A DNA stretch of 64,000 nucleotides from an uncultured Ruminococcus sp. (GCA_937902395.1 CALGTV010000038.1:1-64000); one strand, 5' to 3'. Shown: positions 49,417 to 59,284, counted from the stretch's first letter. The notes: generated by a model not told the origin, from the letters alone. A program made the numbers and translations.

Positions 49417-52050
49417 GTGTTATATAACGATAATTCAAAAATTATACATTCCGACCTTGTGGACGAAATGGAAAATTCCATGCTGCAATACGCAATGTCG
49501 GTTATTGTTTCAAGAGCCCTGCCTGATGTAAGGGACGGTTTAAAGCCCGTTCACAGACGTATTCTCTATACGCTCCACGAAAACGGACTTACTCCCGATA
49601 AGGCATACAGAAAATGTGCTGATACCGTCGGTGCTGTTCTGGGTAGATATCACCCACACGGTGACGCATCTGTATACGACGCTCTTGTAAGACTTGCTCA
49701 GGATTTCTCCCTTCGTTACCCTCTTGTTGACGGTCACGGTAACTTCGGTTCTATCGACGGCGATAAGGCGGCTGCCTACCGTTATACCGAGGCTAAAATG
49801 GCAAAGCTTACTCTTGAAATGTTACAGGACATCAACAAGGAAACTGTTGATTATATGCCTAACTATGACGACCGTCTTAAAGAGCCTGTTGTGCTTCCTT
49901 CAAGATTCCCGAATCTGCTTGTAAATGGTTCTACAGGTATCGCTGTTGGTATGGCTACAAATATTCCTCCCCACAATTTAGGCGAGGTTGTAGACGCTTT
50001 ACAGCTTCTCATTGACGATCCTGATTGTACTCTCGATCAGCTTATGGAGCACATCAAGGGACCTGATTTCCCAACAGGCGGTATTGTTATGGGTAAAGCA
50101 GGAATTCGTGCCGCTTACGGTACAGGACGCGGAAAGATTATTCTCCGCAGCCGTACTCACTTTGAGGAAATAAACGGCAGAAACTGCATCATAGTTGACG
50201 AAATACCATATATGGTCAATAAAACTCTGATATTGAAAAATATCAGTCAGCTCTGCAAGGATAAGCGTTTGGAGGGTATATATTTCCTCCGTGACGAATC
50301 CGATAAGGACGGTATGCGTATCGTTATTGAGCTGAAAAAGGACGCTATACCTGAAATCGTGCTGAATAAGCTTTTCGCCCTGACAAAGTTACAGGATACA
50401 GTGGGCATTATTATGCTTGCCCTCGTAAATGGCGAGCCTAAGGTGCTTACACTGAAAGAGATGCTCAGCCATTATCTCGATTTTCAGGTTGATGTTATCC
50501 AGCGACGCACACGTTATGACCTCCGAAAGGCACTTGAAAGAGCGCATCTGTTGCAGGGCTTCATTCTTGCCGCTGATTATATCGACGAGGTTGTGGCTAT
50601 TCTCCGCAGCAGCAAGACTATCCCCGAAGCTAAGGAGCGCATGATTGAGCGTTTCAAGGATGTTGATATGAGCGCACTTCTTGACCGCGCACAGTATGAT
50701 ATGTCAAATATTCATATTCTTGAACATCAAATGGGACTTTCTGAGGATCAGGCAGAGGCTATTGTTCAGATGCGTCTCGGTGCTCTCACAGGTCTGGAGC
50801 GTCAGAAGATAACTGACGAATTATACGGCTTGCTGACAAAGATAACCGATCTTGAAGATATTCTTGCAAATATAAGCCGTGTTTATGAGATTATTATGGA
50901 GGATCTCAATGCTATCCGCAAGAAATTCAACGACAATCGCCGTACAGATATTGAATCTGTAAGCGGTGAAGTTGATATCGAGGATTTAATTCCCGTTGAG
51001 GATTGCGTTGTAACTCTCACAAATAACGGTTATATCAAGCGTATGCCAGTTGCAGAGTATAAGACTCAGAAGCGCGGCGGACGCGGTATAACAGGCATGA
51101 AACAGCGCGAGGAGGACTTCGTAGAGGAAATGTTCATCTGCGGAACTCATGATAATATCCTCTTTATCACCAACAAGGGTATTATGTACAAGCTGAAATG
51201 CTACGAGATTCCCGACGGTTCAAAGGCTTCACGAGGCTTCAATCTTATAAATCTGTTGCCTCTTACCGAAAATGAAAAGGTAACGGCTATGATTAAGACT
51301 GCCGATTTCGGTGACGACAGATTTATCACAATCGTTACGAAAAACGGTAAAATCAAGCGTACAAATCTTTCACTCTACAAGAATGTCCGCAAAAACGGAC
51401 TTATCGCAATCGGTCTTGATGATGGCGATGAAATTGCAGGCTGCCGCATGACAAATGGAAATGAGCAGATTTTCGTGGCTACACGCAACGGTATGGCTAT
51501 ACGTATCGAGGAAGAAAAGGGCAGAGCGTTGTCACGTTCAGCTCACGGCGTAAAGGCTATAAAGCTTCGTGAGGGCGATTACGTTGTAGGAATGGCAAGA
51601 GTGCGCGAGGGTGCTTCGCTGCTTACAGTTACCGAAAACGGCTACGGAAAACGTACTGAGATAGACAGCTACAGAATTCAGAACAGAGGCGGATACGGTC
51701 TTACAAACTACAAGGTTGATGATATCCGCGGTCATGTCTGCGGAATCAAAATAGTTGACGATACAGACGATGTAATTCTCGTTTCCAGTGACGGTGTAAT
51801 TATCCGTATTCACGCCGAAGATGTGCGAATCATGGGCAGAATTGCCAAGGGTGTACGTGTTATGAGAGTCGGCGAGGGTGCAAAGGTTGTGGCATTTACA
51901 CGTACTGAACGTGATGATTCCGTTGAAACCGAAAAGGTTGAACAGCTTACCGAGGAGCAGATAAGAGCAGCAGAGGCTGAGGCTGCCGAGGAGGAGAAAA
52001 ACGAGGTAATCATTGAGGCTGACCCTGACGATACCGAAGATGAGGAATAA
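49417..52050 (+). CDS. gyrA: DNA gyrase subunit A
   Basis: An 877-residue subunit. The breakage-reunion domain has the active Tyr in the AAAYRYTEAKM motif (about residue 124) and the quinolone-resistance region HPHGDASVYDALVRLAQ (about 80-96) with Ser/Asp wild-type-like residues. The C-terminal six-bladed pinwheel carries the GyrA-box QKRGGRG (about 547-553). The last 50 residues are acidic (EAEAAEEEKNEVIIEADPDD), a tail typical of GyrA. The start is GTG 49417 with AAGGAGG. Confidence 0.98.
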   Translation: MLYNDNSKIIHSDLVDEMENSMLQYAMSVIVSRALPDVRDGLKPVHRRILYTLHENGLTPDKAYRKCADTVGAVLGRYHPHGDASVYDALVRLAQDFSLRYPLVDGHGNFGSIDGDKAAAYRYTEAKMAKLTLEMLQDINKETVDYMPNYDDRLKEPVVLPSRFPNLLVNGSTGIAVGMATNIPPHNLGEVVDALQLLIDDPDCTLDQLMEHIKGPDFPTGGIVMGKAGIRAAYGTGRGKIILRSRTHFEEINGRNCIIVDEIPYMVNKTLILKNISQLCKDKRLEGIYFLRDESDKDGMRIVIELKKDAIPEIVLNKLFALTKLQDTVGIIMLALVNGEPKVLTLKEMLSHYLDFQVDVIQRRTRYDLRKALERAHLLQGFILAADYIDEVVAILRSSKTIPEAKERMIERFKDVDMSALLDRAQYDMSNIHILEHQMGLSEDQAEAIVQMRLGALTGLERQKITDELYGLLTKITDLEDILANISRVYEIIMEDLNAIRKKFNDNRRTDIESVSGEVDIEDLIPVEDCVVTLTNNGYIKRMPVAEYKTQKRGGRGITGMKQREEDFVEEMFICGTHDNILFITNKGIMYKLKCYEIPDGSKASRGFNLINLLPLTENEKVTAMIKTADFGDDRFITIVTKNGKIKRTNLSLYKNVRKNGLIAIGLDDGDEIAGCRMTNGNEQIFVATRNGMAIRIEEEKGRALSRSAHGVKAIKLREGDYVVGMARVREGASLLTVTENGYGKRTEIDSYRIQNRGGYGLTNYKVDDIRGHVCGIKIVDDTDDVILVSSDGVIIRIHAEDVRIMGRIAKGVRVMRVGEGAKVVAFTRTERDDSVETEKVEQLTEEQIRAAEAEAAEEEKNEVIIEADPDDTEDEE

Positions 52051-52060
52051 AAAGCTGTAA

Positions 52061-52867
52061 ATGAAATTTATACTTTTGGCATTGATTATAATGTTCATCG
52101 CCGCTATTTATTCAATCATTGAAAGCAGGATTTTTCTTGTTACACGACGTAAAGATTTCGGCGGTGATGTGAAAATTCTCCACATTTCAGATTGCCACAA
52201 GCGAAATAATCCTGATTTCAACAAGCGGATATCAGCTGTTGCAGAGCGTGAAAAGCCTGATATAATACTGATAACAGGGGATTTTGTATCACGTACAGAA
52301 ACGGATTTCAAGCCCTCTGAGGAGCTTCTGAAAAGGCTTTGTGCCATATCTCCTGTGTATATGTGCATGGGTAATCATGAGCAGAGCTTTATTAATGATA
52401 ATCAGTGTGAATTTCTCGATGCCGTTGAGCATACCAATGCAAAAATGCTTATAAACAGCGGTGAATACGCGGAAATCAAAGGCAGGAGATTTTATATCTG
52501 CGGAGTTATGCCGCGTTATACTGTGTATAAAAAAGACAACAGCTACAAAAATCTCGATGATTTCACCATATCGGAGATGAAAGAGCTTATGGGAGAATGT
52601 CCGAAAGAAAAAGTACTTCTCCTTGCTCATAATCCTCTATTTGCCGAGGTATATGCGGAATGGGGTGCAGATTACACATTCAGCGGACATATTCACGGCG
52701 GAGTTGTGCGGATTTTCGGAGTCGGCATACTTTCCCCCGAACGAAAATTTTTCCCGAAATATTCCAAGGGAATTTACGATATATCGGGGAAAAAGCTGCT
52801 TGTATCCGCAGGATTGGGCAAATTGAGATTATTCAATCCGCCTGAGATTGTGGTGTATAAAATTTAA
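52061..52867 (+). CDS. Membrane-anchored metallophosphoesterase
   Basis: A 268-residue calcineurin-like phosphoesterase with an N-terminal membrane helix (3-22). Metal-binding motifs in order: ISDCH (about 46), GDFVS (about 75), GNHE (about 105), a His in LLLAHNPLF (about 190) and SGHIHGG (about 214-220). The layout is like YkuE, which hydrolyses UDP-sugar or lipid pyrophosphates. The exact substrate is unknown. It starts 10 bases after gyrA and ends in a strong terminator, so it may be co-transcribed with gyrA. Confidence 0.88.
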   Translation: MKFILLALIIMFIAAIYSIIESRIFLVTRRKDFGGDVKILHISDCHKRNNPDFNKRISAVAEREKPDIILITGDFVSRTETDFKPSEELLKRLCAISPVYMCMGNHEQSFINDNQCEFLDAVEHTNAKMLINSGEYAEIKGRRFYICGVMPRYTVYKKDNSYKNLDDFTISEMKELMGECPKEKVLLLAHNPLFAEVYAEWGADYTFSGHIHGGVVRIFGVGILSPERKFFPKYSKGIYDISGKKLLVSAGLGKLRLFNPPEIVVYKI

Positions 52868-52871
52868 CAAT

Positions 52872-52900
52872 AAAGGGACACGAAAAACGTGTCCCTTTTT
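52872..52900 (+). terminator. Intrinsic terminator after the metallophosphoesterase gene
   Basis: An 11-bp stem AAAGGGACACG / CGTGTCCCTTT around AAAAA, followed by TTTTT. The ribosome site of the next gene (AAGGAGG) begins just behind it. Confidence 0.9.
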
Positions 52901-52912
52901 CAAGGAGGAAAT

Positions 52913-54436
52913 ATGATTAAAAAAATTATTTCAGCAGTTTTTTCCGTTGCAGTAGCGGCTATTATTGCAGTAAATCCTATATGTCAAACAAGTGCATTTG
53001 AAACATATAAAACGCCTGTACAGAAAGAAGTTTTTCTTAAATATGGTAATTCTGCCAGGTTTATTTTTTTTGACGAAAACGGTAATAAACTGAATAATTA
53101 CGAAATTTCAATGAAAAACTCTGCAGGAATTGAAGTTGGAAGATTTTACGATGACTATTATGATAAATTTATAATGTCCAATTCATCAGGTATAGAAGAA
53201 GGAGGGCAATGGTCTATATCTGAAAAATATTTTGAAGACCTTATTTCACCGTATAAACCGCGCTACATTGCAGAAGCTATGTACGAGTTTGATACAGGTA
53301 TACCAACATCAACGGTGTGTGAACTTCATGATTATTCTGCTGATAATAAAGTTACTATGAACTATATAAGACCGGACAGCGATATGTTTGGTCACCCATG
53401 GTATAATATTTATCGTGTATTTGCTTATCCCTCTGATGAAACTACAGCTTTTACCATTCCTGCGAATAAAATCGGTATATTTGTAGATAAAAAATGGAGC
53501 AGTTACAACGGCAGAGGATATTATCAAATGGGTTCAGACGGCGCTAAGAAGTTTTTTGATAACAATGATATGTTTGGAAATCTTCGTGTTATTGCTCCAA
53601 AAAAAGATACAAGCGAGTTAAGAGTTGGAATAACAAAAATTCTTGATTGCAATACATCAGGAAAAATGGAATTTTATCCAAAATATCAGAGTAAAAAAAC
53701 AGAGTATGTAAAATGCAAAATGCATATTACAGAATTGTTTCCCAATGAAGATTGGAAAAATTATCAGGTTCATGAGAATGGTATAATAATACACGACGGA
53801 AATGAATTCAGGCTTAGAAAAGCAACTGAGAGTACTGCGGCATTTCTAACAATTGTAAGCGGTGCGTGTGTGACTGTTGCTATGCCTGATAAATCCGGAA
53901 ATGTTGAGTTCTATGTTGAAAAAAACTCAAGAAAAATGTCATCTGAAATAAGAATAAAATATTATGCTGAAAGAGAGTATAGTACTCGTTTTAAAACAGA
54001 GGGCTATGGCGGAAATGTATACGAGGTTATTGTTGAAACTCCCGAAGATTATTTTGAAGAAGGAGATTTAGTGCATAATATTCCAGCAGGTCAGTATACT
54101 TTGGAACTTGAATCAAAAATGGGAGAAGAAGTTTTTTATGAACCTTTTAAATTAAACATTAGCGAAGAAAAAATGCCGCAGGTAGTTATTGCTGAATTTA
54201 AGGAAATAGAATTACCAAAGGGAGATGTAGATGAAAACAATGTTGTAGATTCGTCCGATGCAAGCAGTATTCTTGCGGAATATGCGGCATTATCTACAGG
54301 CAGACCAACAATATTTTTGCCAAATCAGAAAGATGCCGCAGATGTAAACAACGACGGAGTTATTGATTCCTCTGACGCAAGTATGGTACTTGCACATTAT
54401 GCAAGCGTTTCAACAGGCGGAAACGGTGTTATTTAA
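52913..54436 (+). CDS. Secreted protein with C-terminal type I dockerin
   Basis: A 507-residue protein. Signal peptide MIKKIISAVFSVAVAAIIAV, a roughly 400-residue region without recognisable catalytic motif, then a dockerin (about 440-502) with two calcium loops: DVDENNVVDSSDASSIL and DVNNDGVIDSSDASMVL, each followed by AEYA/AHYA. The middle contains Tyr- and Asn-rich beta-type sequence and an Ig- or SpaA-like stretch near the end (LVHNIPAGQYTLELESKM). It would attach to a cohesin scaffold on the cell surface. ATG 52913 follows AAGGAGG. Its 3' end overlaps the convergent gene by 8 bases. Confidence 0.85.
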   Translation: MIKKIISAVFSVAVAAIIAVNPICQTSAFETYKTPVQKEVFLKYGNSARFIFFDENGNKLNNYEISMKNSAGIEVGRFYDDYYDKFIMSNSSGIEEGGQWSISEKYFEDLISPYKPRYIAEAMYEFDTGIPTSTVCELHDYSADNKVTMNYIRPDSDMFGHPWYNIYRVFAYPSDETTAFTIPANKIGIFVDKKWSSYNGRGYYQMGSDGAKKFFDNNDMFGNLRVIAPKKDTSELRVGITKILDCNTSGKMEFYPKYQSKKTEYVKCKMHITELFPNEDWKNYQVHENGIIIHDGNEFRLRKATESTAAFLTIVSGACVTVAMPDKSGNVEFYVEKNSRKMSSEIRIKYYAEREYSTRFKTEGYGGNVYEVIVETPEDYFEEGDLVHNIPAGQYTLELESKMGEEVFYEPFKLNISEEKMPQVVIAEFKEIELPKGDVDENNVVDSSDASSILAEYAALSTGRPTIFLPNQKDAADVNNDGVIDSSDASMVLAHYASVSTGGNGVI

Positions 54437-55046
54437 TAAATTCCCATATACCGAAAATTATTAGTGCCGCGCCGCCAACCCATGAAAAATCGCAGTTGAG
54501 ACTGGATATTTTCCGTCCTGCAAGACTGCCGAAAAATATAGCAAGAGCACCCGCAATAAAGGCAAAAAATGCCGATATTGCGGGATTTATTTCATATCCA
54601 ACACCAAGTCCGATTGAAATTGAATCAAGAGATGCCGCAATTGCCAGTGCTGCCGCCTCTTTTGGAGAAAGAATTTTTGAGCTGTCAAAGTCGGCAGCTG
54701 TATCATCAAGATAAAGTTTTACCACAATTCCGCTGTTTCCCGTAGGCAGAGAAAGCTCACCGCGCTCAGAGAGTCGGCGTACAAGATTGCGTATAAGACT
54801 TTTAAAAATGGTTATAATTCCCATTGAAGTGAGAATTATAAAACCGCATATTTCGCATAGCTTTTCGGGAACAATATTACCCATAAGACGCGAAAAAACA
54901 AGGGATAACCCAAGGAAAAACGCTCCGATTGCATTAATTACAACAGCAGAGGAAACAGGAATTTTAATTCCGCATGAACGATATGCGGCGGCGGCAAGAA
55001 ATATATCAATACTTATAATAACTGATAGTATAATTTCACGAAGCAC
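54429..55046 (-). CDS. ytaF: YtaF-like sporulation membrane protein (MntP/LysE-type fold)
   Basis: A 205-residue protein with six hydrophobic segments arranged 3+3 around a soluble loop. The second half starts KILSPKEAAALAIAASLDSISIGLGVGY, the repeat form seen in YtaF and the related manganese exporter MntP. Length and the central loop with DSSKILSPKEA favour YtaF. Its molecular function in sporulation is not settled. The start is GTG 55046 with CGAGGTGAT. It converges on the dockerin gene. Confidence 0.8.
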   Translation of the reverse strand: MLREIILSVIISIDIFLAAAAYRSCGIKIPVSSAVVINAIGAFFLGLSLVFSRLMGNIVPEKLCEICGFIILTSMGIITIFKSLIRNLVRRLSERGELSLPTGNSGIVVKLYLDDTAADFDSSKILSPKEAAALAIAASLDSISIGLGVGYEINPAISAFFAFIAGALAIFFGSLAGRKISSLNCDFSWVGGAALIIFGIWEFIK

Positions 55047-55354
55047 AAAAAATCACCTCGTAAATATGATATGCCGTGTAAAATAATAGTGACACATGTC
55101 GAAAAAGCAAGAAAGTGCAATTTTTTTCCACAGAAACTGTCAAGGAATTTTCAACACAGTGTTGAAACAGCCGTTGAAATTCATTGCAATTGTTGAAAAC
55201 TCTGTGGAGAGTGTGGAAAAGTAACGTAAAATCCCAATTCTACGATGTCAAAAATCTTGAAAACTTGTTGGATAATCGGGGAAAGGGTGGAAACAATAAA
55301 AATGTATTGTGGAAAACTCTCCGCAATAACATCAGAAAAAGGACTTGATTTTGT
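55047..55354. other. Gene-free region with a second DnaA-box cluster
   Basis: Between the divergent ytaF-like and lipoprotein genes lie five nine-base sites in 193 bases: TTTTCCACA at 55124-55132, TTTTCAACA at 55148-55156, and on the minus strand TTTTCAACA at 55191-55199 and TTTTCCACA at 55212-55220 and 55308-55316. Near matches occur at 55160 and 55172. Two more boxes lie just beyond the lipoprotein gene (55718-55726, 55741-55749). This matches the box type used at oriC 11-13 kb away. There are no trios and no obvious unwinding region. Confidence 0.75.
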
Positions 55355-55714
55355 ATGAAAAAATTTTTATCAACTACAGCACTTTTTTTAACCCTGCCTA
55401 TGCTTCTCACAGGATGCGGCGAGGGAAGAGATGATATGTCCTCTGAAAGTGGACATTTTGAAGAATACGACTACGGAAATCATGCTGACGGCAGTGCTTA
55501 CGATGATGACAGAGATGATAATGACGTTGAAGATTTTGCACACGACGCAATTGACGGTGCAGAATCCGCAGCAGAGGATGTAATTGACGGCGCAGGCGAT
55601 GCGGCAAACGATATTGTTGACGGTCTTGACGGCGAGCGTGAAACTGACGTAACATCGACAAAAAGAGACGATTCAACAACTACAGCTGTAACAGTTGAAA
55701 AGCGTGACAGATAA
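55355..55714 (+). CDS. Acidic lipoprotein
   Basis: A 119-residue protein with a lipoprotein signal MKKFLSTTALFLTLPMLLTGC (Cys21). The remainder is low-complexity and strongly acidic (DDDRDDNDVED, then repeats of AIDGAES, VIDGAGD, IVDGLDG) with a Thr-rich end. No enzymatic domain is seen. The ribosome site is weak (AAAAGGA, about 12 bases upstream). The heptad-like DxIDGAxxAA units suggest an amphipathic helix in the cell-wall space. Its expression may be affected by the DnaA-box cluster that forms its upstream region. Confidence 0.78.
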   Translation: MKKFLSTTALFLTLPMLLTGCGEGRDDMSSESGHFEEYDYGNHADGSAYDDDRDDNDVEDFAHDAIDGAESAAEDVIDGAGDAANDIVDGLDGERETDVTSTKRDDSTTTAVTVEKRDR

Positions 55715-55788
55715 GAGTTTTCAACACCTTGTTGCGCAAATGTTGAAAAGTCAGTCGATTTGGGCTGATAATTCAAAACAATAATGAA

Positions 55789-55834
55789 AAATCCCCTCGG
55801 AATCTGATAATTCAGAATCAGAGGGGATTTAATT
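55789..55834. terminator. Bidirectional terminator between lipoprotein and dipeptidase genes
   Basis: Stem AAATCCCCTC / GAGGGGATTT with a 22-base loop. A/T stretches on both sides allow function in both directions for these convergent genes. Confidence 0.8.
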
Positions 55835-55848
55835 TTATACAATTCGTA

Positions 55849-57117
55849 TTAACCGCAGATTTCTTTTATTGCCTCAGCCATAATTTCTGCATTGAGCAGC
55901 AGGCTTTCCTCAGTGATAAATTCGTCAGGACCGTGCATATTACCGCTTCCGCCCTCGTATTCAGCACCGAAAGCCACACCGCCCTCGATATCGTGGACGT
56001 ATGTGCCGCCGCCGATAGTTATACAGCGTCCGTTTTCGCCTGTCACGCGCTCATATACGCGGAGCAAGGACTGTACAAAATCGCTGTTTTCGTCGGTATA
56101 ATGGGGATTTACGCCAATGAGGGAATCAATAGTGATACCTGCGCTTTCAAGTTTGCCGCAGATAATTCCGCTAACTTCATCCTTGGTTCTGCCAAAGGGG
56201 AAACGCACATCGATTCCACCCTCGATATATGTCTTTTCAGACTTTTCAACAGTTTTCAACAATGAGATTACACAGGTGAAATCTTCCGAATTTTCGCCAA
56301 AAATTGCACTTCCCTCAACATCGCCGTGTTGAAAGATTTGTTTAAGGCTGTTGAGAGCAGCAGAGCTTCCGCTGTAGTTTGCAAGGAATTTTGTAATTGC
56401 GTTTTCTCCTTTTTCGGGAGTTGAAGCATGAGCAGATTTTCCCTCGTAAAACATTGCGGATGAGGCTGATTTCACAGAGCAGGACATGGGCACAGCATTG
56501 ATGACCTCCCCTGCTTCTATCTCCATTTTTTCACCAAGCTCAGCGGAAAAATAGATTCTCAGCATACCCTTTTCGCCGTTTATAACCGGATATTCACCGT
56601 CAGGAGTGAAAACCATAGGCGGCAGAGGAAATTTTTTTGAATACTGCTCAATATCATCACTGCCGTTTTCCTCATTTGTACCGAAAACGAGGCGCACACC
56701 TTTTTTAAGGGGGATATTAAGCTCTCTGAGCGCCCTCAGAGCAAACAAAGATGCAACAGCAGGTCCCTTATCGTCAATAGTTCCTCTGCCCGTTAAAATG
56801 CCGTTCTCGCGCTTTAAAACGTAAGGGTCGCTGCTCCAGCCGATACCCTCAGGGACAACGTCGAGATGTGAAAGAATAGCAAGGGCAGGTTCGAGATTAT
56901 TGAAATCAGCGGAGCCTGCATAGTTTTCAACATTTTCCACAGAAAAACCATATTCAGCGCATTTATTCAGCATAATTTCAAGAGCTTTTGCGGAATTTCT
57001 GCCGAATGGGCAATTTTCCACAGCATCTTCCTGAACACTTCTGATTGAAATGAGTTCAGCAAGAAATTCAATCATTTCTTCTTTGTGATTTTCAAGATAT
57101 TTTCTTATTTCAGTCAT
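55849..57117 (-). CDS. pepV: M20-family dipeptidase (PepV/Sapep type)
   Basis: A 422-residue metallopeptidase. Metal ligands: His in LSHLDVVPEG (about 83), Asp in TGRGTIDDKGP (about 111), Glu-Glu in FGTNEENGSDD (about 147), Asp in FTPDGEYPV (about 171) and the C-terminal His in GNMHGPDEF. The lid domain is shorter than in Lactobacillus PepV (about 470 residues). It cleaves dipeptides in the cytoplasm. AAGGAGT precedes the start. It is probably monocistronic, with terminators on both sides. Confidence 0.9.
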   Translation of the reverse strand: MTEIRKYLENHKEEMIEFLAELISIRSVQEDAVENCPFGRNSAKALEIMLNKCAEYGFSVENVENYAGSADFNNLEPALAILSHLDVVPEGIGWSSDPYVLKRENGILTGRGTIDDKGPAVASLFALRALRELNIPLKKGVRLVFGTNEENGSDDIEQYSKKFPLPPMVFTPDGEYPVINGEKGMLRIYFSAELGEKMEIEAGEVINAVPMSCSVKSASSAMFYEGKSAHASTPEKGENAITKFLANYSGSSAALNSLKQIFQHGDVEGSAIFGENSEDFTCVISLLKTVEKSEKTYIEGGIDVRFPFGRTKDEVSGIICGKLESAGITIDSLIGVNPHYTDENSDFVQSLLRVYERVTGENGRCITIGGGTYVHDIEGGVAFGAEYEGGSGNMHGPDEFITEESLLLNAEIMAEAIKEICG

Positions 57118-57143
57118 AGCGAACTCCTTATAAATAGTTATAA

Positions 57144-57172
57144 TAGCAAAAAAACCGCAGTAAACTGCGGTT
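57144..57172 (-). terminator. Intrinsic terminator of the sugar ABC ATPase gene
   Basis: On the minus strand AACCGCAGT pairs with ACTGCGGTT, followed by TTTTTTT. It separates the ABC gene from pepV. Confidence 0.85.
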
Positions 57173-57234
57173 CCTTGCCTGATGTGTTAAACACAAACAG
57201 TAGAAAGAAAGGATAAATATGAAAAGTGAATATA

Positions 57235-58374
57235 TCAGTTTACAATAGCTCTCTCTGTTTCCTTATCAAATATGTGGATTCTGTTAGGATCGATAGCAAC
57301 TCTGATATCATCACCGGACTTAGCAGTAGTTCTGGGGCTAACTCTTGCTGTAAGGCTGTTGCCCTCGCAAGTGAGGTAGAGATAAGTCTCAGCACCCATC
57401 ATTTCGGTGATTTCAACGTAAGCGTCAATAACGCCTGTAGTTGCATTTGAGAGATACATTTCTTCATCATGAATAGACTCAGGACGAATACCAAGAGTAA
57501 TTTCTCTGCCAACGTAGTTGGGAAGAACATCGTTTACCTTAGACTCAGGAACGATAATCTGGTATCTTCTGCCTGTTGACATTCTTGTATCCTTTGAGCC
57601 AAACTCAACGATAAACTGACCATACTCTTCCTTGAGAACAGCATCGATAAAGTTCATCTGAGGAGATCCGAGGAATCCTGCAACGAACTTGTTTACGGGG
57701 TTCTCATAGAGGTTCTGAGGAGTATCAACCTGCTGAACAAAACCGTCCTTCATACAAACGATTCTGTCACCCATTGTCATAGCCTCAGTCTGGTCATGAG
57801 TTACGTAGATAAATGTAGTACCAAGCTTCTTGTGAATCTTAGAAATCTCGGTTCTCATCTGAGCACGGAGCTTAGCATCGAGGTTTGAGAGAGGCTCGTC
57901 GAGAAGGAATACCTTAGGTGAACGAACGATACAACGACCGAGAGCAACTCTCTGACGCTGACCACCGGACATAGCCTTAGGCTTTCTGTCGAGGAGGTGT
58001 GTAAGGTCGAGGATCTTAGCAGCCTCGTTTACCTTTCTCTCAATTTCATCCTTTGGAACCTTACGGAGCTTAAGTCCGAAAGCCATGTTATCGAATACAG
58101 TCATATGAGGATAGAGAGCGTAGTTCTGGAAAACCATCGCAATATCTCTGTCCTTAGGAGCGATATCATTTACAAGACGGTCGCCGATGTACAGCTCACC
58201 TTCTGAGATTTCCTCAAGACCTGCGATCATACGGAGAGTTGTGGACTTACCGCATCCGGAAGGTCCAACGAGAACGATAAACTCCTTATCTCTGATCTCT
58301 AAGTTGACGTCTGTAACAGCAACAACACCGCCGGGGTATTTCTTATAAATATTTTTAAGTGTTAAGCCTGCCAT
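57235..58374 (-). CDS. msmX: Sugar ABC transporter ATP-binding protein, MsmX/UgpC type
   Basis: A 379-residue ATPase. Walker [10 protein letters not shown] (38-46), Q-loop [13 protein letters not shown], signature [12 protein letters not shown] (about 136-147), Walker [14 protein letters not shown]-loop THDQTEAM, and a C-terminal MOP/TOBE regulatory domain (about 240-379). No permease or binding-protein gene is beside it. This fits MsmX-like ATPases that serve several carbohydrate importers encoded elsewhere. GGAGG precedes the start. Confidence 0.93.
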   Translation of the reverse strand: MAGLTLKNIYKKYPGGVVAVTDVNLEIRDKEFIVLVGPSGCGKSTTLRMIAGLEEISEGELYIGDRLVNDIAPKDRDIAMVFQNYALYPHMTVFDNMAFGLKLRKVPKDEIERKVNEAAKILDLTHLLDRKPKAMSGGQRQRVALGRCIVRSPKVFLLDEPLSNLDAKLRAQMRTEISKIHKKLGTTFIYVTHDQTEAMTMGDRIVCMKDGFVQQVDTPQNLYENPVNKFVAGFLGSPQMNFIDAVLKEEYGQFIVEFGSKDTRMSTGRRYQIIVPESKVNDVLPNYVGREITLGIRPESIHDEEMYLSNATTGVIDAYVEITEMMGAETYLYLTCEGNSLTARVSPRTTAKSGDDIRVAIDPNRIHIFDKETERAIVN

Positions 58375-58504
58375 TTATTCCTGTCCTCCAGTTCAATTTT
58401 TCTTTATACCGATACCATTTTTTATTTCAGCACAATATCAGCTATAATAATATAATACCACTTTTTAAGAAAAATTTCAAGATACTAAATTGCCAAACTT
58501 ACAA

Positions 58505-59284
58505 TTAGTTGTTTAGCAGAAATGCCGAAAAATAGCCAACGAAATCGGGAGAAAAATCGCATAAATCGGGTGGGCTGAATAAGTTTTCAACATCTTTGTG
58601 CAATAATTCCATACACTGTCCAAACCCCAAATTTTCGGGTAAAATCAGACCTCCCACGGTTAATCTCATCAACTTTTCAACATGGTTTTCAACAGCGGCA
58701 AACATTCGCTTAACCTGATGATATTTTCCCTCATTAAGTTCTATAAAAGCCAGTTTATCGCAGTTTTCAACAGCTTTCACCTTAGCCGGCAAGCACTTTT
58801 CGCCATTGGAAAGTGTAATACCTTGCGCAAATATGTCAACATATTTACTTTCAAAACTTCTGGCAAGTTTCACAATATAAATTTTCGGCACATGACTTTT
58901 AGGCGAAAGCAATCGATGAGCAAGCTCGCCGTCATCGGTAATAAGCAATGCGCCGAGAGAATCCTTGTCAAGTCTGCCTGCGGGGAAAAGTCCCTTTTTC
59001 CGCATTTCTGGGGGAATAAGCTTCATAACGCTTATACCGTCGTCATCAGTGGTAGAGCTTACATATCCGTCAGGCTTATTCAGCAGGATATAGCGGAATT
59101 TTGAAGCTGAAACGGCGCTTCCGCAGACTGTAACCTCTGCTGAATCAGAATCAATTTTAGCGTCAGATTTTTTGACAACCTCGCCGTTTACGTTGATTTT
59201 TCCAGCGGCGGCAAGGGATTTTATCTGACTTCGTGAATAGTCAGTGCGTTCAGAAATATATTTATCAAGTCGAATCTGTGGCAT
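58505..59284 (-). CDS. RsuA-family 16S rRNA pseudouridine synthase
   Basis: A 259-residue enzyme: S4 domain (3-45, RLDKYISERTDYSRSQIKS), then the RsuA/RluB/E/F catalytic domain with active Asp in AGRLDKDSLGALLITDD (about 102-118) and HQVKRMFA (about 188-195). The motif normally reads GRLDKDTEGLL; the SLG variant keeps the Asp. It probably makes pseudouridine 516 of 16S rRNA. The start follows AAGGAGGAA. Confidence 0.9.
   Translation of the reverse strand: MPQIRLDKYISERTDYSRSQIKSLAAAGKINVNGEVVKKSDAKIDSDSAEVTVCGSAVSASKFRYILLNKPDGYVSSTTDDDGISVMKLIPPEMRKKGLFPAGRLDKDSLGALLITDDGELAHRLLSPKSHVPKIYIVKLARSFESKYVDIFAQGITLSNGEKCLPAKVKAVENCDKLAFIELNEGKYHQVKRMFAAVENHVEKLMRLTVGGLILPENLGFGQCMELLHKDVENLFSPPDLCDFSPDFVGYFSAFLLNN

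Noticed and set aside
56243..58772. Additional TTTTCAACA sites at 56243, 56253, 56924, 58584, 58674, 58686 and 58764 as a DnaA-box domain
   Set aside because: All lie in minus-strand genes where GTT-GAA-AA codons (Val-Glu-Asn/Lys) generate the nonamer. Only the intergenic sites are counted as evidence.
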